A stretch of 64,000 nt of DNA from Mesobacillus harenae. Its GTDB lineage: Bacteria > Bacillota > Bacilli > Bacillales > Cytobacillaceae. The position numbers and the translations under genes are program-made. Location: positions 240,686 through 304,685 of the forward strand of contig NZ_JABUNR010000004.1 in the NCBI RefSeq assembly GCF_013343715.1. Direction: 5' to 3'. The notes below the pieces were generated by a model that was given only the letters and a program-made list of their open reading frames with translations, ran no database searches and was not told the DNA's origin. Positions 26,274-35,830 of this stretch are shown here, piece after piece (position 1 is the first letter of the stretch; every line of letters begins with the position of its first letter).

Positions 26274-26993
26274 TTAAAACATTTGATTCAAAGCGCGTTT
26301 TAAATCTGGCTGCCAATGGGTCCATGTGTGATCTCCGTTAAATTCTTCGTAAAAGTAAGGGAATTGCTTATCTGTGATAATTTCTGCCAGTTTGCGGTTA
26401 GGTGTCAGGAAATCCTTCTGTCCATCTCCAGTCTTTACGTCAGTTTCCCCTTTTCCGATAACATGGTAGATACTTAACAGTTGAGCTTCTTGAAATTCCT
26501 CAGCAGCCGTGAGGACATCTAGATTAACATAAGGAGACTGAAGTAAGACTTTCCCAAATGTATGAGGGTAAAGAAGGGCTGTCATTAATGACACCGTTGC
26601 TCCCAATGAATCCCCAATTAATGCACGTCCCATTCCTATTTGATAGGTTGGAAATTCTCTATCAATATAGGGGACAAGTTCATGAGCTAAAAAACGAATG
26701 TATGCTCTGTTTAATTCCCCTTTTGGGTGATATTTTTTCCTTCTATCTTCAACATTTTTATAAGGGACACCGACAATAATTATATTTTCGATAAGTCCAT
26801 CATCTAACAGTTCATCTGCAGTCCTCGCAATTCTGCCTAGCTGAAAATAATCCCGGCCATCTTGAGCAATAAGCACCGTATATTTGTATAGCGGGGAAAA
26901 GGAGGCGGGCAGGTAAATTAACAGAGTTATATCCTCATTTAACGCCTCGCTGTATAAAGTAACCTCACTAATTCTTCCCTTGGGGATGCTCAT
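26274..26993 (-). CDS. yjcH: Esterase YjcH (EsteraseD/Fes-like alpha/beta hydrolase)
   Basis: A 239-residue alpha/beta hydrolase of the putative-esterase family. It has LLIYLPASFSPLYKYTVLIAQDG strands at the start (with the oxyanion region), the nucleophile elbow GDSLGAT near residues 127-133 and a C-terminal NGDHTWTHW histidine segment. A start behind GGAGGAATTAT is clear. It follows the yjcGF pair, as in B. subtilis, in its own unit. Confidence 0.85.
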   Translation of the reverse strand: MSIPKGRISEVTLYSEALNEDITLLIYLPASFSPLYKYTVLIAQDGRDYFQLGRIARTADELLDDGLIENIIIVGVPYKNVEDRRKKYHPKGELNRAYIRFLAHELVPYIDREFPTYQIGMGRALIGDSLGATVSLMTALLYPHTFGKVLLQSPYVNLDVLTAAEEFQEAQLLSIYHVIGKGETDVKTGDGQKDFLTPNRKLAEIITDKQFPYFYEEFNGDHTWTHWQPDLKRALNQMF

Positions 26994-27129
26994 ATATAAT
27001 TCCTCCAGTACAAAGATTGCTTGTTTGTTCGATCCTCCTAAATTCTATCATATGTTTTTTAGACATGCTGTTTAAGGGAGAGTTAAATGTTTAATAAACG
27101 GAGTTTGTTGGTTAATTATAGGCTTTAAT

Positions 27130-27160
27130 TTGACAATCCTGTTAACGAATATGGTAATAT
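27130..27160 (+). promoter_or_regulatory. Promoter of the TRAP transporter operon
   Basis: TTGACA (27130-27135), a long 19-base spacer, then extended -10 TGG-TAATAT (27155-27160). Confidence 0.5.
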
Positions 27161-27198
27161 TAAACGGTATATACCGAAAATTTAAAGGGGGATTTAGT

Positions 27199-28221
27199 AT
27201 GAAAAAGAAGAATTTTCTATTATTGGCGGCTTTAATGCTAGTTCTGTCAATGTTTCTTGCTGCATGCGGCGGCGGTAATGATACCGGCGGCGAAGACGAA
27301 GGCAATAACGAGGGCGGCGGAGATAGCGGCGAAGCTGTTGAAGAAAAGCCAGAGTTTATCAGTGTCTTAACAGGTGGTACTGGCGGTACATATTTCCCGC
27401 TTGGCGGCGCATTTGCTAATATCATCCAAGATGAAACAGGAATAACTACTAATGCAGAGACAACTGGTGCTTCTGCTGAGAACATGCAAACATTAAAAGA
27501 TGGCAATGGAGAAATTGCTTTTACACAAACGGATATTGCTTCTTATGCTAAAGAAGGCAAATTGATGTTTGAAGGAAATGCTGTTGATAATGTAAGTGCG
27601 ATTGGGACATTATATCCTGAGACAATACAAATCGTAACAACTGCAAAATCAGGAATTAAAACGGTTGAAGACCTTAAAGGTAAAAAAGTTTCGGTTGGTG
27701 CTCCAGGATCTGGAACAGCTGCTAATGCTGAGCAAATTCTTGAAGTATACGGATTAACATTTGATGATATCAGCAAACAAGACCTTTCATTTGATGAGTC
27801 TGTTGCAGGTATTCAGGATGGTAACATTGACGCAGCGTTTGTAACAGCTGGTACACCAACTGGTGCTGTTGATGGCTTAGCTGCAACAGAAGATGTGGTA
27901 ATCGTACCTGTTGATGATGATAAAGCACAGGAACTTATTGAAAAGTATCCATACTACACAGTTGATGAAGTTCCAGCTGACACATACGGCCTAACAGCTG
28001 CTGTACCTACTGTAGCCGTTCAGGCAATGCTTGTTGTTGCGAATGATCTTTCTGAGGATGTCGTTTACGATATCACGAAAGGGATCTTTGAAAACCTTGA
28101 CAAAGTTACGCATGCAAAAGGTAAATTAATTAGTGCTGAAAAAGCTCTAAATGGTGTAGGAATTGACGTTCACCCTGGAGCTCAAAAGTATTATGACGAG
28201 CAAGGAATCAAGGCCGAATAG
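27199..28221 (+). CDS. TAXI-family TRAP transporter substrate-binding lipoprotein
   Basis: Extracytoplasmic solute receptor of a TAXI-type TRAP transporter, 340 residues. The signal peptide ends in an LAAC lipobox (Cys near residue 23), followed by a Gly/Glu linker. The binding protein shows TGGTGGTYFPLGGAFANII near residues 57-75 and the family KGKKVSVGAPGSGTAANAE segment near 158-176. AAAGGGGG precedes ATG 27199; the upstream in-frame start lies in the promoter. Ligands of this class are often dicarboxylates or glutamate; the ligand here is unknown. Confidence 0.92.
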   Translation: MKKKNFLLLAALMLVLSMFLAACGGGNDTGGEDEGNNEGGGDSGEAVEEKPEFISVLTGGTGGTYFPLGGAFANIIQDETGITTNAETTGASAENMQTLKDGNGEIAFTQTDIASYAKEGKLMFEGNAVDNVSAIGTLYPETIQIVTTAKSGIKTVEDLKGKKVSVGAPGSGTAANAEQILEVYGLTFDDISKQDLSFDESVAGIQDGNIDAAFVTAGTPTGAVDGLAATEDVVIVPVDDDKAQELIEKYPYYTVDEVPADTYGLTAAVPTVAVQAMLVVANDLSEDVVYDITKGIFENLDKVTHAKGKLISAEKALNGVGIDVHPGAQKYYDEQGIKAE

Positions 28222-28256
28222 TTAGCTAAGCGGCAAAAAAAGATAAGATTACTTGG

Positions 28257-28286
28257 CCGGACACAGACCCCTGGGTTTGTGTCCGG
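28257..28286 (+). terminator. Intercistronic hairpin after the receptor gene
   Basis: CCGGACACAGACCC (28257-28270) pairs with GGGTTTGTGTCCGG (28273-28286) without a T tract. It probably protects or partly ends the receptor message, giving more receptor than permease. Confidence 0.6.
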
Positions 28287-28381
28287 TCAACTTGTCTATG
28301 AGAAAACCTTTTAGAAAGTGCTGCTGGAAATCGGGCTATCTAAACACTTTTATACCAGGCTTATGAACAGGCGGGATTAAC

Positions 28382-28906
28382 TTGAAGTTTAATTCGAAGT
28401 GGAAGAAGAAAAGCTTTATACTAATCCCCCCCATCCTTATACTCATCGCCCTTATGTTTCTCATTCCCAACAAGGAGGCTCTCGTCTTTCATGACTCAGA
28501 GCAGGTCCTTGCCTACATTCCGCTATCAGAGGGGAACACTTTCAAAATTAAATATACCCACTCTATCCATTTATCAGATGTAATCGAAAGCTATGAAATT
28601 CTTAAGGATTTAAGTATTCGCCAATACGAATTACAATATGAAGACTTTGCTGTAGGGATGCCTGCCGATGCTTCAGCTGGAGAAACATTTGAAGTTATTG
28701 AGGGTAAGTACTATATTAAAAATATGAATCGTGTATTTTCATTTTTTGACCTGAGAGTTGGACAGGTCAGGGCAAACCATACTGTCCTATATAAAAACAA
28801 AGAATATCCGCTCTCAAGTTATATAGAGCCAGGAACAAGAGTCCGGGTGATTGTCAAAAAAATAAACTTGTTGCAGCGAATGGAAGGAGTGAACATCCTT
28901 GAGTAA
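28382..28906 (+). CDS. DUF1850 protein of the TRAP operon
   Basis: A 174-residue protein with one N-terminal membrane anchor (about residues 10-28) and an extracytoplasmic domain containing the FKIKYTHSIHLSDVIESYEI block typical of DUF1850. Such proteins are found between TAXI receptors and fused TRAP permeases; their role is unknown. It starts at TTG behind GGCGGG. Its end overlaps the permease start by eight bases. Confidence 0.8.
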   Translation: MKFNSKWKKKSFILIPPILILIALMFLIPNKEALVFHDSEQVLAYIPLSEGNTFKIKYTHSIHLSDVIESYEILKDLSIRQYELQYEDFAVGMPADASAGETFEVIEGKYYIKNMNRVFSFFDLRVGQVRANHTVLYKNKEYPLSSYIEPGTRVRVIVKKINLLQRMEGVNILE

Positions 28907-30854
28907 TAAAAGTGAAACATTATCACAACAAGAACAGCAAGCACTTCTTGAAAAATATGATCCGGAAGCCAGTACCCGCAAATTAAACGGTATCTTTGGC
29001 TGGATTGTTTTTTTTGGTCTATTATCATTTTCATTGTTTCAACTATATACATCCATTTTTGGAATATTGACTGCCCAGTTGCAGCGCTCAATACACCTTG
29101 GTTTTGCCTTAGCTCTAATCTTCCTATTGTTTCCGGCTAGGAAGAAAAATAGAGTCAAAAATAAAGTTGCTTGGTATGACATTGGCTTAGCTCTAATTGC
29201 AGTAGCAGTTGGCGCCTATTGGCCCCTCATGATTGATGATCTTGTATTGAGGGTAGGACGTTTAACTGAACTTGACTTTTATATCGGGCTTGCAGCTATT
29301 TTACTTGTGTTGGAAGCGACCAGACGAGCTGTAGGTCTTCCAATAATGATCATATCAATTACGTTCTTGCTGTATGCCATTTTTGGCCAGTACATGCCTA
29401 GTTTCCTTGCCCATAGAGGATTGGAGCTTGACCGTTTAGTACAGACAATGTTTTTCACAACAGAAGGTATCCTGGGAACACCATTGGGAGTTTCAGCAAC
29501 TTTTATCTTCCTGTTCTTATTATTTGGTGCTTTCCTTGTGAAAACAGGGGTCGGTCAGTATTTTAACGATCTAGCTGTTTCTCTTGCTGGGAAGCGGGTA
29601 GGCGGACCGGCAAAAGTTGCGATCTTTTCAAGTGCACTACAGGGAACGATTAGCGGCAGTTCTGTTGCTAACGTTGTAACATCCGGTTCGTTTACGATTC
29701 CGATGATGAAAAAGTTAGGATATAAAAAGGAATTTGCCGGAGCAGTTGAAGCTGCTGCATCAACTGGCGGTCAGCTAATGCCTCCAATCATGGGAGCAGC
29801 TGCTTTCTTAATGGTAGAATTTATCGGCGGCATATCTTATTGGGAAATCGCTAAAGCAGCAGCAATTCCTGCCCTATTATATTTTGCCGGGGTATGGATC
29901 ATGACTCACTTTGAGGCAAAGCGAATAGGCCTCCGCGGTTTAACGAAAGATGAAATTCCAAATAGAAAAGAAGTATTATCAAAAATATATCTGTTATTTC
30001 CGATTCTGGCCGTCATCATCTTTATGATGAGCGGTATGAGTGTTATGAGAGCAGCATTATGGTCGATTCTTATTGCCATTGTTGTCAGTGCCTTTAGAAA
30101 AGACACAAGGATTGGCTTTAGGGACATGATTGACGCTCTTGTTGATGGAGCGAGAACAGCACTAGGAGTCGCAGCAGCAACAGCTGCTGCCGGGATTATT
30201 GTTGGTGTTGTAACAAAGACAGGTTTGGGTTTAAAGCTTGCCAATGGCCTTCTTGATCTTGCAGGCGGTGCCCTTATACCAACCTTAATGCTGACCATGG
30301 TTGCAGCGATTGTCCTGGGGATGGGATCTCCAACAACTGCAAACTATGTTATCACCTCTACAATTGCGGCGCCGGCAATTATTTTACTCGGTGTCCCAGA
30401 CTTATCTGCACACTTATTCGTTTTCTATTTTGGAATTATCGCAGATATCACGCCTCCAGTAGCATTAGCGGCATTTGCTGCGGCTGGGGTAGCGGGTGGA
30501 GAACCTATCAAGACAGGGGTTAACTCGGCAAAGCTGGCGATTGCCGCGTTTATTATCCCTTATATGTTTGTGCTATCGCCAGAATTATTGATGATCGATA
30601 CAACATGGACTTACTTGATTTGGGTGGTCTTTACGGCCTTATCCGGAATGATGGCAATCGGTGCCGGAGTTATTGGGTTCTGGATGAGGAAGCTTTACTG
30701 GTGGGAAAGAATCCTAGGATTGGTAGCGGGCCTATTGCTTATCTATCCTGAGGGTATGAGCGATATAATTGGTCTTATCATGTTTGTAAGCTTAGTGGCC
30801 CTTCAGTACTTTATAAAAAGAGACCATCCTGCAAAACCGCAGACAGCTAACTAA
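28899..30854 (+). CDS. TRAP transporter fused permease (DctQ-DctM type)
   Basis: Secondary transporter permease of 651 residues with about 16 or more membrane segments. It corresponds to the small four-helix subunit (residues ~25-150) fused to the large DctM-like subunit (about 170-600), with GTISGSSVANVVTSGSFTIP near residue 250 and MGSPTTANYVITSTIAAPAI near 475. It starts at TTG behind GGAAGGAG, overlapping the DUF1850 gene. A strong terminator closes the operon. Confidence 0.92.
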   Translation: MSNKSETLSQQEQQALLEKYDPEASTRKLNGIFGWIVFFGLLSFSLFQLYTSIFGILTAQLQRSIHLGFALALIFLLFPARKKNRVKNKVAWYDIGLALIAVAVGAYWPLMIDDLVLRVGRLTELDFYIGLAAILLVLEATRRAVGLPIMIISITFLLYAIFGQYMPSFLAHRGLELDRLVQTMFFTTEGILGTPLGVSATFIFLFLLFGAFLVKTGVGQYFNDLAVSLAGKRVGGPAKVAIFSSALQGTISGSSVANVVTSGSFTIPMMKKLGYKKEFAGAVEAAASTGGQLMPPIMGAAAFLMVEFIGGISYWEIAKAAAIPALLYFAGVWIMTHFEAKRIGLRGLTKDEIPNRKEVLSKIYLLFPILAVIIFMMSGMSVMRAALWSILIAIVVSAFRKDTRIGFRDMIDALVDGARTALGVAAATAAAGIIVGVVTKTGLGLKLANGLLDLAGGALIPTLMLTMVAAIVLGMGSPTTANYVITSTIAAPAIILLGVPDLSAHLFVFYFGIIADITPPVALAAFAAAGVAGGEPIKTGVNSAKLAIAAFIIPYMFVLSPELLMIDTTWTYLIWVVFTALSGMMAIGAGVIGFWMRKLYWWERILGLVAGLLLIYPEGMSDIIGLIMFVSLVALQYFIKRDHPAKPQTAN

Positions 30855-30858
30855 AAAA

Positions 30859-30885
30859 GAAGCCCTCAAAAGGGCTTCTTTTTTT
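30859..30885 (+). terminator. TRAP operon terminator
   Basis: GAAGCCCT (30859-30866) pairs with AGGGCTTC (30871-30878), followed by seven T. Confidence 0.92.
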
Positions 30886-30934
30886 CGTTAAGGTGAGTTA
30901 TAAATAGTTCTAGTGGTGGATAATCAGATGGGTG

Positions 30935-31070
30935 TATGTATCCAAATCCAACAACCAGCAGCCTATGACCACCTGCCTGCCTGCGTTAAAGTATAAATCG
31001 GATTGCTTCCGCTCTTGTGTCTTCCTTTACCTGTTTCAGTGTAACTGGCGCTCTCGCATTTTGTTCCAGG
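30935..31070. repeat. Degenerate copy of the dispersed repeat
   Basis: It shares GATTGCTTCCGCTCTTG-like and TTCCTTTACCTG...CAGT segments with the tandem repeats at 21.9 kb. No ORF. Confidence 0.5.
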
Positions 31071-31077
31071 GTATTTT

Positions 31078-31311
31078 CTAAATGATTTGTTGGAGCATGT
31101 CAGTTTGAGTTTGCTTCACTGGAAGTACGGAGAGGATGTTAGATGTTTTGAAGGTACGGTTCTTCTGCCTGAGGCAACAATAGGCAACGAAATATTGGCC
31201 TTTTAATTCTCTGCCAATTACTTTGCGCTGGGTGATTTCCCCGTTAGCAGCCATATAGATCATTTCAATTGGTTTATGGTTTTCAATTGACTTGTTAAGA
31301 AGGCCATTCAT
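31078..31311 (-). CDS. Small WYL-like domain protein under SOS-type boxes
   Basis: A 77-residue protein resembling a free-standing WYL domain: IEMIYMAANGEITQRKVIG near residues 16-34 and YFVAYCCLRQKNRTF near 40-54, the usual AYC..R..RTF pattern. WYL domains bind nucleic acid or ligands and often regulate DNA-damage or defence functions; here no HTH is attached. AAAGGGTGAT precedes the ATG. Two GAAC-N4-GTTC palindromes lie upstream, one inside the promoter spacer, so LexA control is likely. Confidence 0.7.
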   Translation of the reverse strand: MNGLLNKSIENHKPIEMIYMAANGEITQRKVIGRELKGQYFVAYCCLRQKNRTFKTSNILSVLPVKQTQTDMLQQII

Positions 31312-31351
31312 TAGTCGATCACCCTTTAAGTATTCTTAATGATATGATATG

Positions 31352-31365
31352 CGAACATAGGTTCC
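31352..31365. promoter_or_regulatory. LexA/SOS-type box 1
   Basis: CGAACATAGGTTCC fits CGAAC-N4-GTTCG with one mismatch. On the minus strand it lies between TTGCAT and TATCAT (18-base spacer), the likely promoter of the WYL gene. Confidence 0.6.
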
Positions 31366-31381
31366 TTATGCAACTATTTTA

Positions 31382-31395
31382 AGAACATTCGTTCT
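31382..31395. promoter_or_regulatory. LexA/SOS-type box 2
   Basis: AGAACATTCGTTCT is a perfect palindrome with the GAAC-N4-GTTC core, 30 bases from box 1. Confidence 0.55.
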
Positions 31396-31532
31396 TGTTG
31401 ATTTAGTGTAAGATTCCTGTTTCTGATTCACCAAAATCTTCTTTTATAGCCTTCGATGTGACCAAAATTTTATTGACAATTTCTTAGAAAGACTGTATAT
31501 TAATAAATGTCTTTAATAAAAGGCAAATAATC

Positions 31533-31605
31533 GATTCCGTAGCTCAGCTGGGAGAGCACTACCTTGACAGGGTAGGGGTCGCTGGTTCGAACCCAGTCGG
31601 AATCA
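31533..31605 (+). tRNA. tRNA-Val (anticodon GAC)
   Basis: The full cloverleaf is visible. Acceptor GATTCCG pairs with CGGAATC, the D arm is GCTC/GAGC, and the anticodon stem CTACC/GGTAG has loop TTGACAG (anticodon GAC). The T arm is GCTGG/CCAGT with TTCGAAC. The discriminator is A and no CCA is encoded. Confidence 0.95.
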
Positions 31606-31616
31606 TACTTGTTAGA

Positions 31617-31658
31617 AAGCCCGAATCCCTTGTTTATCAAAGGATTCGGGCTTTTTTT
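31617..31658 (+). terminator. tRNA-Val terminator
   Basis: AAGCCCGAATCC (31617-31628) pairs with GGATTCGGGCTT (31642-31653) and runs into seven T. Confidence 0.9.
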
Positions 31659-32072
31659 GTTTTGGTCACATTTTGGTCACGCTTTTTTTCCTTAATCACT
31701 AAGCTTTGGGAAATATTGTCCACCTCATAAGATTTGTGATGGTTGTCATTTAAATCGCAGCACTTTGAAATTATTTGAAGAAGCCAATTTATCCATGAAT
31801 AAAGTTGATTCCTGCTATAAGTAACTATTTTTAGCTATTGAATCTTCCTTAAAGTGGGTTTCATTATTTTTTAAAAACAGCCTTCTGATAGTGGTGATTT
31901 TTTCGATTATCCAATGCTTAGGGTGAGGGTTCTTTTCCAGTTTTAATAATTAATTAGCCATCACCCATTCTATAAATTGAAATGCGTTAAAATCAAGAGG
32001 ATAACGAAGGGAATTCTGTGGAGATTTTCAATGAGTTGAACCCAATAATAAAATTAAAAAAACTTGTTCATC
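31659..32072. other. Gene-free stretch after tRNA-Val
   Basis: About 400 AT-rich bases without a convincing ORF. It begins with two direct TTTTGGTCAC repeats (about 31660-31681) directly after the tRNA terminator, a position where integrative elements often join. No integrase and no second tRNA end were seen. Confidence 0.5.
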
Positions 32073-32104
32073 TTCACACTTTCATCAAATTCCCTGTCTA
32101 TAAT
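32073..32104 (+). promoter_or_regulatory. Copper-island promoter motif, copy 1
   Basis: TTCACA (32073-32078), exactly 20 bases, then TATAAT (32099-32104). The same layout precedes three other genes of the island. TTTCATCAA follows the first element, as in copy 3. Confidence 0.6.
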
Positions 32105-32134
32105 GAAAATAAGTAAAACGAGGAGGTATGGGAT

Positions 32135-32392
32135 GTGAGCTGGGAACTTTTATTATTACTAGCATGTCCACTCATGATGTTGGTGTGTATGAAAGGTATG
32201 TTTTTTGGAAACAAAGCATCAAAAGCAAATCAAACAAATCAAACAAATCAAACAGATTTACAATCGTTACAAATTAAAATGGCAGATATTATGGAGCAAA
32301 ACCATAAGTTAACACAAGAAATTGAGAATATTAAAAATCCAAAAAGTGATGAAACAAACGTTATTGATCTAAAAAAAGCTCAAAATAGTTAA
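32135..32392 (+). CDS. Small membrane-anchored protein, DUF2933-like
   Basis: An 85-residue protein with one N-terminal membrane segment containing LACPLMML and a Met/Cys-rich end (VCMKGMFFG), like DUF2933 peptides found near metal-resistance genes. A 9-base tandem repeat gives NQTNQTNQT in the linker, followed by a coiled-coil-like tail. It starts at GTG behind AGGAGG. It may bind or sense copper through its Met and Cys residues; function unknown. Confidence 0.6.
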   Translation: MSWELLLLLACPLMMLVCMKGMFFGNKASKANQTNQTNQTDLQSLQIKMADIMEQNHKLTQEIENIKNPKSDETNVIDLKKAQNS

Positions 32393-32522
32393 AATTCACA
32401 GCGAGGGAATTGTTCCTTCGTTTTTTTGTCAATTACAAGTCTTTTATAACATTCATTCATAAAAGTAAGTTAATAATATATGACTAGTTTGTCATACAGA
32501 GAAAAGAAAAAGTATTTTAGGG

Positions 32523-32554
32523 TTGACTCTGTATCTAGGTACAGACTTTATAAT
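32523..32554 (+). promoter_or_regulatory. MerR-type promoter and operator
   Basis: TTGACT (32523-32528) and TATAAT (32549-32554) stand 20 bases apart. The spacer holds the dyad CTGTATCTAGGTACAG (32529-32544). The overlong spacer with a central dyad is the hallmark of MerR-activated promoters. Confidence 0.8.
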
Positions 32555-32576
32555 AGTTGAGAAGGGAGGGATTCTC

Positions 32577-32981
32577 TTGGAAGGTTTATCAATTAGTAAA
32601 GTAGCGAATGAAGCTGCTATTAACATAGAGACAGTACGGTACTACGAAAAAAGAGGCCTAATACCTGAACCGCCAAGAACAGAAAAAGGCTATAGGATCT
32701 ATTCAGGAGAGTACGTAGACAGAATTAGGTTTATAAAAAGAGCACAGGAGCTAGGGTTTACACTTGATGAGATTCTGCAGCTGTTGAGAATATCAGAAGG
32801 TGGACACGATGCACAAATCGTAAAAGAGTTTACTTATGAGAAAATACAAGAAATTATATGGAAAATCGATGATTTACTCCTAATGAAGAATACATTACAA
32901 AAACTATCGGACGAATGTCCAGGTCCTGGTGTACCTTCAAGTAAGTGCCCAATTATTCAAGATCTGACCAATCACAAGTGA
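32577..32981 (+). CDS. MerR-family metal regulator, CueR-like
   Basis: A 134-residue regulator. The HTH (ISKVANEAAINIETVRYYEKRGL) occupies residues ~4-26, followed by a dimerisation helix. The C-terminal metal loop is CPGPGVPSSKCPII, close to the Cu(I) loop of CueR (C-x7-C there, C-x9-C here). The Cys used by Hg-type MerR before the dimer helix is an Asp (GGHDAQ). Start at TTG 32577 is set by GAAGGGAGGG. A MerR-type promoter precedes it and copA follows 168 bases later, so copper sensing is likely. Confidence 0.82.
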   Translation: MEGLSISKVANEAAINIETVRYYEKRGLIPEPPRTEKGYRIYSGEYVDRIRFIKRAQELGFTLDEILQLLRISEGGHDAQIVKEFTYEKIQEIIWKIDDLLLMKNTLQKLSDECPGPGVPSSKCPIIQDLTNHK

Positions 32982-33149
32982 ACGAAAACATATAGGTGCT
33001 GAACTTACGATATAAAACACCCAATTAGATAATAATAATGAAGGCATATTGTGTACTATGGGTAATAAAATATCAACCTTATTTTAAATGACGATGCTCT
33101 TAACAAGAGTAGCTAAAACTAAAATGTTACTTAAGGAGGGATATATATA

Positions 33150-35582
33150 ATGAGTGAAAATGCCAAAGTTCGTAACATAATGGAGCAACAGGTCACATTA
33201 GGGATCAAAGGGATGACATGTGCAGCATGTGCAACCCGAATAGAAAAAAACCTTTCGAAAATCGATGGGGTAAGCAAAGCAAACGTAAACCTTGCATCTG
33301 AAAAGGCTACAGTTTCTTTTAATCCTACTCAGACTTCTGTTGAGCAATTAATGGGTAGTGTAAAAAAGACTGGTTATGAGGTTCGTGAAGAAAAAACAAC
33401 ATTAGCCATAACGGGTATGACGTGTGCGGCATGCGCGACTCGTATAGAAAAAGGAATTAAGAAGGTTGATGGTGTAATCAATGCGAATGTAAACCTTGCA
33501 AATGAAAAAGCAAATATTGAATATAGTCCAGGTAAAACAAATGTAGATCAACTAATTGCAGCTGTAAAAAAAGCAGGGTATGGTGCTAAGGTGGCAGGAG
33601 ACGCCAATGCAGATAGAGAAAAAGAAGCTCGTGAGAAAGAATATAAAACACAAAGGAATAAGTTCTTACTAGGAACTTTGTTATCCATATGGTTTCTTCC
33701 GCAAATGATTTCAGATTTGCAGGTTCAGTATGGGTTTAATGTAGGGTTTCAATATCATTTAAATCCATGGATTCAATTTTTATTAGCAACACCCGTACAA
33801 TTTTATGTGGGTGGCCACTTTTATAAGGATGCTTATAATGCACTTAGAGGTGGAAGTGCCAATATGGCTACGCTTGTAGCATTAGGAACATCTGCTGCTT
33901 ACTTTTACAGTTTAGTTGTTACGATAACCGGGGCGAATACTGGACTCTATTTCGAGGCGGCAGCCATCATTATTACGTTAATCATTCTCGGAAAGCTTTT
34001 AGAGGTTCGGGCAAAAGGCCAAACATCAGATGCCATCAAAAATTTAATGGGATTACAGGCGAAAACAGCTCGAGTCATACGTGATGGAGAAGAAAAAGAC
34101 ATTCCAATCGAGGAAGTAGCAGTGGACGATGTCATTTTCGTGAGAGCAGGAGAAAAAATACCGGTAGACGGAGAGATTGTCGAAGGAAGCAGTACAATCG
34201 ATGAATCCATGCTTACAGGTGAGAGTCTACCAGTAAGTAAAAATATCGGTGACTCTGTTATTGGAGCTACAGTTAATAAACATGGATCATTTAAGTTTAA
34301 GGCAACGAAAGTAGGAAAAGATACTGCGTTGGCTCAAATTATTAAACTTGTGGAAGAGGCTCAAGGTTCAAAAGCACCCATTCAGAAGTTGGCTGATAAA
34401 ATCTCAGGCGTTTTTGTCCCAATTGTTATTGTTATTGCGTTCGTAACATTTGGAATCACCTATTTCTTAGTAGGATTTACCCCTGCTCTTATTAGTGCCG
34501 TTGCTGTTTTAGTCATTGCATGTCCGTGTGCACTTGGTTTAGCAACACCAACAGCTGTAATGGTTGGAACAGGAAAAGGGGCAGAGAGCGGCGTTCTTAT
34601 TAAGGGAGCGGAACACTTAGAAAGTGCTCATCGTGTAACAACGGTGGTTTTAGATAAAACTGGAACCATTACAAAGGGTGAACCCGAAGTAACTGATATT
34701 ATTACAACGAAAAACTTTCAAGAAGATGAATTGCTTCGATTAGCAGGTTCAGCAGAAAGAGGTTCGGAGCATCCACTTGGCGAATCGATTGTCAACAGGG
34801 CTAAAGAAAAAGGCATTTCCTTAAGCGATCCTGCTGTATTTAATGCAATTCCAGGTCATGGTATTGAAGTAAAAGTGGATGATAAAAAAATTCACATCGG
34901 AAATAAAAGATTAATGCAAAAACAAAGTATTGTATTTGAGTCATTAATCAATCAAATGGACGAATTAGAAGGACAAGGTAAAACGGCTATGCTTATGGCA
35001 GTTGACGGTGAACTTGCAGGCTTGATTGCCGTTGCTGATACTGTGAAAGAAACATCAGCAGAAGCGATTGCACAATTAAAAGGAATGGGCATAGAAGTAG
35101 CGATGATAACTGGTGACAATCGACGTACTGCAGAAGCGATTGCTAAGCAAGTAGGAGTTGATCGCGTGTTGGCTGAAGTACTTCCAGAAGACAAGTCTGC
35201 TGAAGTGGAGAAACTAAAGCAGCAAGGAAAAGTGGTGGCAATGGTTGGTGATGGGATTAATGATGCCCCAGCTTTGGCTGCAGCACATATTGGCATTGCG
35301 ATTGGTACAGGAACAGATGTTGCAATAGAGGCTGCAGATGTAACCCTAATGCGGGGTGATTTAATGGGAATTGTTGATACGATACGCTTATCTAAGGCAA
35401 CAATGCGTAAAATAAAACAAAATCTATTCTGGGCATTTGCGTACAATACGATTCTTATACCAGTCGCAGCAATCGGACTACTTAATCCCGTACTAGCCGG
35501 TGCGGCAATGGCATTTAGTTCGGTATCCGTTGTTACCAACACCTTATTCCTGCGGAGATGGAAACCAGTCCGAGCAGTCTAA
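33150..35582 (+). CDS. copA: Copper-exporting P1B-type ATPase CopA
   Basis: Membrane Cu(I) efflux pump of 810 residues. Two N-terminal metal-binding domains carry [12 protein letters not shown] (near residues 20 and 88). The core has the CPC motif in VIACPCALG (near 457), phosphorylation site DKTGT (near 501), the HP of SEHPLG (near 533) and [10 protein letters not shown] (near 700). AAGGAGGG precedes the ATG. The usual partners copZ and csoR are absent; a CueR-like regulator stands upstream instead. Confidence 0.95.
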   Translation: MSENAKVRNIMEQQVTLGIKGMTCAACATRIEKNLSKIDGVSKANVNLASEKATVSFNPTQTSVEQLMGSVKKTGYEVREEKTTLAITGMTCAACATRIEKGIKKVDGVINANVNLANEKANIEYSPGKTNVDQLIAAVKKAGYGAKVAGDANADREKEAREKEYKTQRNKFLLGTLLSIWFLPQMISDLQVQYGFNVGFQYHLNPWIQFLLATPVQFYVGGHFYKDAYNALRGGSANMATLVALGTSAAYFYSLVVTITGANTGLYFEAAAIIITLIILGKLLEVRAKGQTSDAIKNLMGLQAKTARVIRDGEEKDIPIEEVAVDDVIFVRAGEKIPVDGEIVEGSSTIDESMLTGESLPVSKNIGDSVIGATVNKHGSFKFKATKVGKDTALAQIIKLVEEAQGSKAPIQKLADKISGVFVPIVIVIAFVTFGITYFLVGFTPALISAVAVLVIACPCALGLATPTAVMVGTGKGAESGVLIKGAEHLESAHRVTTVVLDKTGTITKGEPEVTDIITTKNFQEDELLRLAGSAERGSEHPLGESIVNRAKEKGISLSDPAVFNAIPGHGIEVKVDDKKIHIGNKRLMQKQSIVFESLINQMDELEGQGKTAMLMAVDGELAGLIAVADTVKETSAEAIAQLKGMGIEVAMITGDNRRTAEAIAKQVGVDRVLAEVLPEDKSAEVEKLKQQGKVVAMVGDGINDAPALAAAHIGIAIGTGTDVAIEAADVTLMRGDLMGIVDTIRLSKATMRKIKQNLFWAFAYNTILIPVAAIGLLNPVLAGAAMAFSSVSVVTNTLFLRRWKPVRAV

Positions 35583-35721
35583 CTGACCGCAATGTTTATG
35601 TTAAATCTATTGTTTTATAAAGGGATCGCTCATGTTTCTGGTAGGTATTTAATCCGACAGAGGCATGAGCATTTCTTTATATGAATATAAAACTCTAGTT
35701 TTAACAAAATACTTTTTATTC

Positions 35722-35753
35722 TTCACAAAAAATCTATATTCACCATGTATAAT
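35722..35753 (+). promoter_or_regulatory. Copper-island promoter motif, copy 4 (before lgt)
   Basis: TTCACA (35722-35727), exactly 20 bases, then TATAAT (35748-35753). Confidence 0.6.
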
Positions 35754-35830
35754 TGGGGGTTGTGTTTATGATTGAGGAACATGATTAGGGAATTATTTCT
35801 ACTAATATTATAAGGAAATGAGGAAATCTA

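Noticed and set aside
27072..27506. A 144-residue minus-strand frame opposite the TAXI receptor
   Set aside because: It is the antisense of the Gly-rich receptor start and promoter; the plus-strand gene has lipobox and ribosome site.
32577..32981. Mercury-resistance MerR
   Set aside because: One of the three Hg ligands is Asp and no mer genes follow; copA does.
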